This document shows positions 1-6,462 of a stretch of 26,062 nucleotides of DNA, piece by piece. The stretch lies in the NCBI GenBank assembly GCA_020025175.1, contig JAHHSM010000016.1, forward strand, positions 1-26,062, in the 5' to 3' direction. The stretch comes from Oscillospiraceae bacterium. GTDB lineage: Bacteria; Bacillota; Clostridia; Oscillospirales; Oscillospiraceae. The first letter of the stretch is position 1. Every line of letters starts with the position of its first letter. A program made the position numbers and the translations under genes. Under the pieces are notes generated by a model that saw only the letters and a program-made list of their open reading frames with translations, was not told where the DNA came from and did no database searches.

Positions 1-308
1 ACAGTATTCGCCGCATCACCGGAAATGTTCTCCCGGTAGGACTAAGTGATGAAGATCGAATCCCGGACATCACGACGATTTGTCTTACCCCCGGCGATCT
101 CGTTCTACTTGCCAGCGACGGCTTTGTTGACAGCACAGACGATGCATGGCTTCACACACTGCTTTCTCAATGGACCGGAGGCTCGCTTCAAGCTCTGACT
201 TCTTCGCTGATGGACACCAGCACACAACGAACAGACCGAAGTGATGATGCCAGCCTTCTGCTGCTTCAGATTCCTACAGTTTCCCATACCGCTGCAAAAG
301 AGGTATAG
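1..308 (+). CDS. spoIIE: Stage II sporulation protein E, C-terminal end (partial)
   Basis: Only the last 101 codons are in the window; the frame enters at base 3 and stops with TAG at 306-308. The translation carries the end of a PP2C-type serine phosphatase domain: LPVGLSDED, then GDLVLLASDGFVD with the metal-binding Asp of the SDG motif, and near the end SDDASLLLLQI, which fits the final DD metal-binding motif. This pattern matches the C-terminal phosphatase domain of SpoIIE, the membrane phosphatase that dephosphorylates SpoIIAA to activate sigma-F in the forespore. Another PP2C (RsbU-like) phosphatase cannot be excluded because the membrane part lies outside the window. The terminator at 392-438 follows. 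This gene is the best hint of sporulation in the region. Confidence 0.72.
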   Translation, partial: SIRRITGNVLPVGLSDEDRIPDITTICLTPGDLVLLASDGFVDSTDDAWLHTLLSQWTGGSLQALTSSLMDTSTQRTDRSDDASLLLLQIPTVSHTAAKEV

Positions 309-391
309 GCTTTAACGCACTTTCAAAAACTTTACAACACCATACTTTATGCTGTGAAAAAATTAAATATGCAGTTTATTCTGTTTTGTTT

Positions 392-438
392 CCACAATAT
401 GCAGTGCAGTTTTCCTTGCACAGTGTATTGTGGTTTTT
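392..438 (+). terminator. Rho-independent terminator after spoIIE
   Basis: An 8-bp outer stem (392-399 with 426-433) and a 5-bp inner stem (404-408 with 417-421) are separated by a small internal loop and followed directly by TTTTTCTTT. It lies about 85 bases after the upstream stop codon. Confidence 0.72.
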
Positions 439-520
439 CTTTATCCTGTCCAAAATAATCCTGTTTTTCTATATTTTCTACCCTTTTTATTAATTTATAA
501 CGCAGAAATCTGCAAAACAC

Positions 521-548
521 TTGCACTTTTAATCCAATTTGCTATAAT
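521..548 (+). promoter_or_regulatory. Promoter of dusB and the sigma-like gene
   Basis: TTGCAC at 521-526 and a perfect TATAAT at 543-548 are separated by 16 bases, as expected for the housekeeping sigma factor. Transcription should start near 555, leaving a leader of about 90 bases before the TTG start at 645. Confidence 0.75.
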
Positions 549-644
549 GCAAACTGGATATTTTTTTGCTGAGGGTATCTGTTTGATTCCTGAATAAACA
601 GTCACTCAGTTACTCCTATATATAAACCGAAAGAGGCTGAAACA

Positions 645-1643
645 TTGAAAATCGGAAATATTGAAATCCCCTCAAAACTAGCATTGGCCCCCATGGCAGG
701 TGTCACCGATGCAGCCTTTCGCCAAATCTGCAGTGAATTAGGTGCCGGACTGACCTGTACAGAATTAATCAGCTCCAAAGCATTGTGCTTTCAAGACCGC
801 AAAACACGCGGCCTTTTGAAGCTGTTTCCCGGCGAGCACCCCTCTGCCGCACAGATTTTCGGCAGTGATCCGGACTGCATGGCACGCGCCGCACAACTGG
901 CTCTTGAAATTTCCGGTGCTGATATGATCGATATCAATATGGGCTGTCCGGTCGGCAAAGTTGTCAACAGCGGCGACGGCAGTGCCTTAATGAAGGATGT
1001 ACCTCGCGCACTGAACGTTGCACAAGCCGTTGTCAATGCTGTACCTGTGCCTGTTACAGTTAAAATGCGTATTGGCTGGGATAAAGGAAACATCAATGCC
1101 GTGGAGCTTGCACAGGGGCTTGAAAGCGTCGGCGTTTCTGCCATCGCAGTGCACGGGCGCACGCGGGCGCAAATGTACAGCGGCCAGGCAGACTGGGATG
1201 CAATTCGCGAGGTCAAGCAGGCTGTCTCCGTACCCGTAATCGCAAACGGAGATATTTTTAAAGGAGAGGATGCCGTCCGGATTCTGAAATGGACCGGTGC
1301 CGACATGGCTATGATCGGTCGCGGTGTCTTCGGAAATCCATGGATCTTTCAACAGGCACAGGCAGCCCTCGACGGCCGTGAAATTCCGCCCATCCCACCG
1401 CTTCACGAGCGTTGTGATACTGCTGTACGCCAAATCGAACTGGCAGTAGCTGATAAGGGTGAAAAAATTGCTATTCTGGAAGCACGCCGGCATTACGCCT
1501 GGTATCTCAAAGGCGTGCCATATGCCAATTACTATAAAGAGCAAATCGTCCGTATGAATACTCTGGAAGATGTTTACCGTATTACCGCAGGCATTAAGCG
1601 GGATCTCACTGACGAAGATCCCAGAAGAGGAAGTGCTATATGA
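645..1643 (+). CDS. dusB: tRNA-dihydrouridine synthase B
   Basis: This 332-residue enzyme is the usual length for a Dus family member. It reduces specific uridines in the tRNA D-loop to dihydrouridine, using FMN and NADPH. The N-terminal TIM barrel opens with LAPMAGVTDAAFR, a typical FMN-binding start. MDIDINMGCPVGKVV-like sequence (seen as IDINMGCPVGKVVNSGDGSA) contains the active-site Cys and the phosphate-binding residues; VTVKMRIGWD, AVHGRTRAQMYSG and VIANGDIF are the other conserved barrel motifs. The start is TTG at 645, preceded by AAGAGG at 631-636 with good spacing; no ATG lies nearer. Its stop overlaps the ATG of the following gene (ATGA at 1640-1643), so the two are translationally coupled. 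Assignment to DusB rather than DusA or DusC rests on gene length and the Firmicutes setting. Confidence 0.93.
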   Translation: MKIGNIEIPSKLALAPMAGVTDAAFRQICSELGAGLTCTELISSKALCFQDRKTRGLLKLFPGEHPSAAQIFGSDPDCMARAAQLALEISGADMIDINMGCPVGKVVNSGDGSALMKDVPRALNVAQAVVNAVPVPVTVKMRIGWDKGNINAVELAQGLESVGVSAIAVHGRTRAQMYSGQADWDAIREVKQAVSVPVIANGDIFKGEDAVRILKWTGADMAMIGRGVFGNPWIFQQAQAALDGREIPPIPPLHERCDTAVRQIELAVADKGEKIAILEARRHYAWYLKGVPYANYYKEQIVRMNTLEDVYRITAGIKRDLTDEDPRRGSAI

Positions 1644-3139
1644 GTATTGAATGTGTCAATGAGCGCGAATTGTTATCTTCCGCATCCCAAGGCAGCCAAA
1701 TTGCATACCGCGAACTGATTCATCTGCACCAAAGTGCGGTATACCGCTTTGCCTGGGCACTGATCGGCGAGGAACATGCCCAGCGTGTCACTGAAAATGC
1801 ATTTTTGACCACATGGCGTCAGTTGGAGTATTTTAAAACCTTCAACATGTCTTTTCGTGAACGTCTTTTCCAACTGGTCTGTATTGATTGCGCGCAACTC
1901 TCCAAGCACCAGCTTCGCCATCGCATCAATCTCCCCACAACAAATGAGGATTCTTTGAATTTTCCCTTTGTCCCCATGCGCTATGATCCCCATACCAATA
2001 TGGAGCATCTGGCACTGCAGACAGATATTGAAGAAGCATTGCGTATGCTGCCTTTTCAGTTTCGCCAAGTGTTGCTGCTGCACGAGATGGGCGGTCTGGC
2101 AGATACGCAAATCGCAGATATCATCGGTGACAATGCGCAGAACGTGCATACTAATCTAGCACTTGCCCGCGGTCTTGTCCGCCGCCAGATTTTTTTAAAC
2201 GGCGGATTTTTCCCTCTAAACGCAGAAGATTCAGCCACTCAAAGCACAGTGCAGTATCGTGCATGCAAGGAATACCTCCCCTCTCTGGCCGCTGCCGCAG
2301 ACGATTTATGCACTGCTGCCGAAAAGCAAACACTAACTGCTCATTTTGTCACCTGTCCCGGCTGTCAGGCTTACTATGAATCCTTGCGCGCCATCCACCA
2401 TGGTATTAGCGTAATGAAACGGGAAACACCGGCTGATATTGCCTCTTATGTGATCGGCCGCATCCAGCAGGACAGCGGAAGCAGCGATTTGAATGTCCCC
2501 GTTCAAACACGCAGGAAGTATCGTTTCCGTCCGGTATTCGGTAAATTTACGATTATCGGGCTTTGCCTTGCATTGATCCTTTTGGCATACTCCAACGGAT
2601 TTTTACACCATCCTGATGACAGCACCCCACAGAATCCCACTTCGCAAAACGATTCCGTATCACCACAGCCCCAGGAAAATCAAGAAAATAATATTCCCCC
2701 TGCACCCAATACTCCCTCCAACTCCGAACCGAACGATTCTGAACAGGGCGAGGAAACCACTCCGGATTTATCCCCATCAAATCCATCTGAAAATGGCAGC
2801 GGAGAACATGTACAAATTCCGGATGAAGACAACTCTGCCATTATTCCGGGCGGTTCCGGTACCAGCTCTACCATGATACCCGATGGAGAAACCTATGCTG
2901 CCCTGTATACCGCGGATTCTTCGGCTGAACCGCTGCTTAATCAATACTGCTCTTTCTCATTCCGCTCCACACTGACCGACGGAACAAATCTGATGTACTA
3001 TATTGTTCCTGTTGCAAATGGTGAGGTGCTCAATGCCGCACTTTCAGAAGCAGGCATAACCTGCACTCCTTATATCCAAGACAGCGCAATCGACAGTGCA
3101 GCAGAAACTCTGCTTTATATGGTGCCGCTTGCAAGTTAA
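1640..3139 (+). CDS. ECF-like sigma factor fused to zinc anti-sigma domain, membrane helix and extracellular tail
   Basis: The 499-residue product reads as four parts. Residues about 10-95 resemble sigma-70 region 2 (AYRELIHLHQSAVYRFAW, then TENAFLTTWRQLEYF). Residues about 130-185 resemble region 4, with a helix-turn-helix (FRQVLLLHEMGG, then TQIADIIGDNAQNVHTNLAL). Residues 209-242 hold a ZAS-type zinc site: H235-x3-C239-x2-C242, with an upstream Cys at 209. Residues about 303-321 form one hydrophobic membrane helix. A Pro/Ser/Asn/Glu-rich linker (about 322-412) leads to a C-terminal domain of about 85 residues with Cys 437 and Cys 475, which I do not recognise. ZAS proteins are normally separate anti-sigma factors that hold an ECF sigma factor at the membrane; here both sit in one chain, with the tail predicted outside. 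It overlaps dusB by 4 bp and is followed by a strong terminator. Function as a live sigma factor is inference; a degenerate sigma-derived membrane protein is the alternative. Confidence 0.75.
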   Translation: MSIECVNERELLSSASQGSQIAYRELIHLHQSAVYRFAWALIGEEHAQRVTENAFLTTWRQLEYFKTFNMSFRERLFQLVCIDCAQLSKHQLRHRINLPTTNEDSLNFPFVPMRYDPHTNMEHLALQTDIEEALRMLPFQFRQVLLLHEMGGLADTQIADIIGDNAQNVHTNLALARGLVRRQIFLNGGFFPLNAEDSATQSTVQYRACKEYLPSLAAAADDLCTAAEKQTLTAHFVTCPGCQAYYESLRAIHHGISVMKRETPADIASYVIGRIQQDSGSSDLNVPVQTRRKYRFRPVFGKFTIIGLCLALILLAYSNGFLHHPDDSTPQNPTSQNDSVSPQPQENQENNIPPAPNTPSNSEPNDSEQGEETTPDLSPSNPSENGSGEHVQIPDEDNSAIIPGGSGTSSTMIPDGETYAALYTADSSAEPLLNQYCSFSFRSTLTDGTNLMYYIVPVANGEVLNAALSEAGITCTPYIQDSAIDSAAETLLYMVPLAS

Positions 3140-3231
3140 AAGACAAACTATAGTCTTATTGAATGATTTTTATAGGAAAGCAGTTTTCGCTATAAACGCT
3201 TTTCCTTTTCGCAAAAGAGCTATCGGCAGTA

Positions 3232-3280
3232 AAAACGCATGTACTTTATATACTGTAAAGTACATGCGTTTTCTATTTTA
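3232..3280 (+). terminator. Strong Rho-independent terminator
   Basis: A perfect 17-bp stem (3232-3248 with 3256-3272) closes a 7-base loop; the stem ends in TTTT and is followed by a T-rich tract. It ends the dusB/sigma-like transcript. Confidence 0.85.
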
Positions 3281-3387
3281 TCTCCCCATTTGCAAAGTTC
3301 CGAAATGATGTCCCAAGACTATTTGCCAGCAAGCGCAGAATCCATTGGAAAGCATGTCGAAATGATATAGCTTTTTCCCTGCCTTTA

Positions 3388-3396
3388 TGATATAAT
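3388..3396 (+). promoter_or_regulatory. Extended -10 promoter of queT
   Basis: TGATATAAT is a perfect extended -10 (TGn followed by TATAAT at 3391-3396). No good -35 is visible, which is tolerated with an extended -10. Transcription would start near 3403, exactly at the first leader hairpin. Confidence 0.65.
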
Positions 3397-3402
3397 AGTC
3401 AT

Positions 3403-3488
3403 GACAGGTTTCCACACCCTGTCCAAGCACCGCTGCGGCGGTGTTCGTTCGATGGCATGCCATCGTTCTTTAAACAAAAAATGGGAGG
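3403..3488 (+). promoter_or_regulatory. Structured queT leader, candidate preQ1-type riboswitch
   Basis: The predicted transcript starts with a 6-bp hairpin, GACAGG (3403-3408) with CCTGTC (3418-3423). Its strand edges (AGGTT and ACACCCT) resemble the preQ1-I core. Two more hairpins follow: 3428-3433 with 3438-3443, and the perfect palindrome 3450-3465. An A-rich run and the ribosome-binding site (GGGAGG at 3483-3488) come last. The loop bases 3409-3414 (TTTCCA) can pair with 3482-3487 (TGGGAG, two wobble pairs), making a pseudoknot that would hide the ribosome-binding site, as preQ1 switches do. QueT is a known target of preQ1 riboswitches. The class cannot be settled by eye, and the two inserted hairpins do not match the preQ1-I model I know. 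Confidence 0.5.
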
Positions 3489-3497
3489 CTTACTACT

Positions 3498-4013
3498 ATG
3501 AAAAATTATTCTATCCGGCAACTCACACTCGCAGCCGTAGTCGGCGCACTTTATGCAGTACTTACACTGGCTATCGCCCCCTTTGGCATCGCATATGGCG
3601 TGATTCAGCTTCGTGTTTCGGAAGCAATGTGCGTGCTCCCCTACTATTTTCCCGAAGCAAAGTGGGGCTTGTTTATCGGCTGCCTTATTGCAAATCTCCT
3701 GAGTCCCTATGGGTTACTGGATATCGTTTTCGGTTCTCTTGCAACTTTGCTTGCAGCATTTGCTACCGCAAAAATGCCGCACAAATGGCTGGCACCTCTG
3801 CCCCCTGTGATTTGTAACGGTGTGATTATCGGTGCGCTGCTTGCATTCTATAACACCGGATTTACTGCTGCCTATCCTGCGGCATTCGCATTCAATGCAT
3901 TGACCGTCGGTCTGGGCGAGCTGCTTGCCTGCTATGCTTTTGGCGGCGTACTGCTGATTGCTCTTCCCAAGATTCCTTTCTTCCGGGATATGCTGTCTGC
4001 AAAGAAACTCTAA
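3498..4013 (+). CDS. queT: QueT-type queuosine precursor transporter (ECF S-component)
   Basis: The 171-residue protein is almost entirely hydrophobic, with about five or six membrane helices. It carries the pattern typical of the QueT family: IQLRVSEAMCVLPYYFPEA after the first helix, then GLFIGCLIANLLSPYGLLDIV. QueT proteins are substrate-binding S-components of energy-coupling-factor transporters; they take up a 7-deazaguanine precursor of queuosine such as preQ1. The shared ATPase and T-subunit genes are not in this window, as is usual for group II ECF systems. The ATG at 3498 has GGGAGG nine bases upstream. The leader at 3403-3488 probably tunes its translation in response to its substrate. 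GalU follows 54 bases later. Confidence 0.88.
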   Translation: MKNYSIRQLTLAAVVGALYAVLTLAIAPFGIAYGVIQLRVSEAMCVLPYYFPEAKWGLFIGCLIANLLSPYGLLDIVFGSLATLLAAFATAKMPHKWLAPLPPVICNGVIIGALLAFYNTGFTAAYPAAFAFNALTVGLGELLACYAFGGVLLIALPKIPFFRDMLSAKKL

Positions 4014-4067
4014 TCTACTCTGCGGCGCTTTTTCATGCGCCAGCAACTACAATGTGAGGATATTTTT

Positions 4068-4937
4068 ATGAAAGTCAAAAAAGCCGTGATCCCCGCAGCC
4101 GGTCTTGGTACCCGCATGCTCCCTGTCACGAAAACTGTTCCCAAAGAAATGCTGCCCATGGTCGATCGACCTGTCTTACAATACATTGTCCAAGAAGCAG
4201 TTGCTGCCGGCATCGAAGATATTCTCATCATTACCAATCGCGGAAAAGATGTGATGGAGGATTACTTCGATTACGCTCCGGAATTGGAAGACAAGCTGAT
4301 GCAGGCCGGCAAGGACGATTTGATCGAACTTGTCCACAAACCTGCAAATTTAGCGAATATCTTTTTCGTTCGTCAGAAACAAACCCTCGGTTTGGGACAT
4401 GCCATCTATCAGGCACGCCGTTTTGTGGGCAATGAGCCCTTTGCTGTATTGCTCGGTGATGATATTATTCGTGCAAAGACACCTGTGACCAAACAACTCA
4501 TTGCTGCTGCTGAAAAATACCACGCTTCCGCCGTCGGTGTACAGCAGGTAAGCGACGAAGCAATCCATCGCTATTCCTCTGTTGCTGTTTCCCCCTTGGA
4601 AGAGCGTGTTTTCTCCGTTTCTGATATGAATGAAAAACCCACAATTGAAGAAAAGTTTTCCAACTACGCCATTCTCGGACGTTATGTTCTGATGCCTGAA
4701 GTTTTTGAGATTCTTGCAAACCAAAAACCTGGCTATGGCGGCGAGATTCAATTAACCGATGCTCTGGAAACCCTGTGTCACAGGGAGGATATGGTTGCTG
4801 TGGACTTTGAAGGCCGCCGTTATGATACGGGTAATCTTTGTGGCTTCCTTGAAGCGACGCTTGATATGGCCTTAGACCACCCCGAAACCGGCGCATGGTT
4901 GAAAGCGTATATGAAGGATAAAGTATCCAAATTTTAA
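4068..4937 (+). CDS. galU: UTP-glucose-1-phosphate uridylyltransferase
   Basis: GalU makes UDP-glucose from UTP and glucose-1-phosphate for cell-envelope and exopolysaccharide synthesis. The product from the ATG at 4068 has 289 residues, the normal size. It opens with KKAVIPAAGLGTRMLPVTK, the nucleotide-binding signature, followed by KEMLPMVDRPVLQYIVQEA. Further conserved motifs are LGLGHAI, FAVLLGDD with the metal-binding Asp, and GGEIQLTDAL. A longer reading frame opens at 4035, but GAGGA at 4056-4060 sits seven bases before the ATG at 4068, and the family starts there. It may be transcribed with queT, since no terminator separates them; a small GC hairpin (4024-4041) lies between. UDP-glucose could feed the surface polysaccharide modified by the convergent acyltransferase pair, but this link is speculative. 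Confidence 0.95.
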   Translation: MKVKKAVIPAAGLGTRMLPVTKTVPKEMLPMVDRPVLQYIVQEAVAAGIEDILIITNRGKDVMEDYFDYAPELEDKLMQAGKDDLIELVHKPANLANIFFVRQKQTLGLGHAIYQARRFVGNEPFAVLLGDDIIRAKTPVTKQLIAAAEKYHASAVGVQQVSDEAIHRYSSVAVSPLEERVFSVSDMNEKPTIEEKFSNYAILGRYVLMPEVFEILANQKPGYGGEIQLTDALETLCHREDMVAVDFEGRRYDTGNLCGFLEATLDMALDHPETGAWLKAYMKDKVSKF

Positions 4938-4948
4938 ATAAAATAATC

Positions 4949-4989
4949 AAAGCAAACCATTCCGAATTCTTCGGAATGGTTTGCTTTTT
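4949..4989 (+). terminator. Terminator after galU
   Basis: A perfect 18-bp stem (4949-4966 with 4970-4987) closes a 3-base loop and runs into a T tract. It could also work weakly on the minus strand as a back-up for the convergent gene. Confidence 0.87.
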
Positions 4990-5003
4990 ATATACAAATA
5001 GGA

Positions 5004-5036
5004 AAAAATCCGGACGTTATAACTGTCCGGATTTTT
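5004..5036 (-). terminator. Terminator of the O-acyltransferase operon
   Basis: A perfect 12-bp stem (5004-5015 with 5025-5036) with a 9-base loop ends in TTTTTT on the minus strand, seven bases after the stop of the DHHW gene. It is symmetric enough to act in both directions between the convergent genes. Confidence 0.83.
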
Positions 5037-5043
5037 CATACCA

Positions 5044-6444
5044 TTAACCCACAAAATTTGCAATCGCTTTGACCAAACTGCTATTGCGTGTTGCAGAAAT
5101 ATTATTGACAAACAGCACATCCTTTGCGCCGGTTGCATTGACAATATCCATCAGCTTATCGCCTTTGACTTTATGAATATGGCGATAGTCTACCACATAA
5201 ACCGTCTGATAATCCGGCACAAGGAACGGCACAAAAGCATTACCAAAAGACTCTTTAATCACAATGCAGGCAGATCCATCTGTCACATTGGGATTTTTAA
5301 TAACTGTCCAGGGATTATCTCCGCCAATAAATGCAGAGTACTTTGCCCCTGCCTTCCATGTACTCACATCCGTCACAACAGACCAATTCAAAGGATTGCC
5401 GTCACTCTGGGTGATATCTGCACGGTTGGTATCTTTGGGAATATACGCTTCGATCGTATCCGGCTTGGACAGCGAAGCCTTCTTTCCAGAATCAAAATAG
5501 AAAGAGCCCAAAAATCCGGGATACTCCGCTTTTGTATAGGCTGTATCCAAATCAGCAGGCACAGTACCACGGGCTGCGCAATACTCCTTGTAGGCATAGT
5601 AAGCACCCAATGCGGTCCAATGGTGGTCTGTACGATAGTAAATATACTCATCTCTATGGTTACGCAGTGTATCATAAATATCTACCGGATGGACTTTATC
5701 AGAAAAGCCACCGTAGAAATAGTCCATGGACTTACGCTGATCCGCAGACTGAACATTCTTACGTACTGATGCAGGCAGGGTAATATCCATGCTGGTGGGG
5801 ACAATCATATCGTAAACATTTGCCTTGCCGTCCAGCAGCGCAGCTGCACGATTTACGGCTGCCACATAGGCATCTGCCGCCGTCTGGCTGAAGCTGTAGT
5901 ATTCATAAGCCGAATCACCAACAACCAAAATAGCGCCTAAGGTTTCCACAGGCACATCTGTCATATCCGGCTCCTGAATCTCCTTCGGAGGATCTTTTTC
6001 AACGGGTGGCTGCACACTTTCCGGCTCATTTGAGGATGCATCATCCTCGTCCTCTTTGACCGGTGGTGCAGGTTGATCCGGAATAGCATCACCTTGCTCT
6101 ACATCACCGTGAATTGTTGTACCGCCGGGAGAGAGCATTTCCTTGAAGGCTGTGTTCAGTGCAACATAGGTGTCACGGAATGGAAATGTATCGGAAAACC
6201 AGGTATTGATCCCATCAAAAAAATCTCCGGAAGCCAATGCCTGCACGCTGAATGGGGGAAAATCAGCCAATTCACGCTTTTCCGCCTCCGATACTGTAGG
6301 ATGCAGCGGAACGATCCATGAAACCACTGCCAAAAGGAACAGCGCCGCAAAAAACAAACCAATCTGAATGGATCGATATCCACCGGTACGCTTGATTTTG
6401 CCTCTGTTGTTCTGTTCATTATACATCTCGTTATTGTTCATCAT
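5044..6444 (-). CDS. DHHW-family protein, SGNH/AlgX-like acyl transfer partner
   Basis: The 466-residue protein has a cytoplasmic start, one membrane helix (about residues 26-46) and a long outer domain. The family-defining motif is seen as YRTDHHWTALG (Asp273-His-His-Trp276). A second conserved block, KESFGNAFVPFL, holds Ser399 as the likely nucleophile, so Asp/His of DHHW and Ser399 would make an SGNH-type catalytic set. Members usually pair with an MBOAT protein and pass acetyl groups onto exported polysaccharide, as AlgJ/AlgX do with AlgI. Here it lies 18 bases after such a gene. A Pro/Asp/Glu-rich stretch (about residues 114-163) sits before the catalytic core and looks like a flexible spacer. 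The ATG at 6444 follows GGGAG with 7-base spacing. The polymer acetylated cannot be told from the sequence. Confidence 0.85.
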   Translation of the reverse strand: MMNNNEMYNEQNNRGKIKRTGGYRSIQIGLFFAALFLLAVVSWIVPLHPTVSEAEKRELADFPPFSVQALASGDFFDGINTWFSDTFPFRDTYVALNTAFKEMLSPGGTTIHGDVEQGDAIPDQPAPPVKEDEDDASSNEPESVQPPVEKDPPKEIQEPDMTDVPVETLGAILVVGDSAYEYYSFSQTAADAYVAAVNRAAALLDGKANVYDMIVPTSMDITLPASVRKNVQSADQRKSMDYFYGGFSDKVHPVDIYDTLRNHRDEYIYYRTDHHWTALGAYYAYKEYCAARGTVPADLDTAYTKAEYPGFLGSFYFDSGKKASLSKPDTIEAYIPKDTNRADITQSDGNPLNWSVVTDVSTWKAGAKYSAFIGGDNPWTVIKNPNVTDGSACIVIKESFGNAFVPFLVPDYQTVYVVDYRHIHKVKGDKLMDIVNATGAKDVLFVNNISATRNSSLVKAIANFVG

Positions 6445-6462
6445 TTTTGCACTCCCTTCCCT

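Larger units (their letters stand above)
309..644 (+). other. 336-base intergenic region before dusB
   Basis: This AT-rich gap holds the terminator of the upstream gene (392-438), the dusB promoter (521-548) and a transcribed leader of about 90 bases. The leader can fold into a hairpin in which 569-573 (CTGAG) pairs with 605-609 and 579-584 (CTGTTT) pairs with 596-601. I see no open reading frame or RNA gene that I can name in it. Confidence 0.6.
3140..3497 (+). other. 358-base intergenic region before queT
   Basis: The gap holds the terminator of the upstream operon (3232-3280), an extended -10 promoter (3388-3396) and the structured queT leader (3403-3488). Bases 3281-3385 show nothing I can identify. 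Confidence 0.6.

Noticed and set aside
3401..3817. Plus-strand frame across the queT leader
   Set aside because: It overlaps queT in another frame and its product resembles no protein family.
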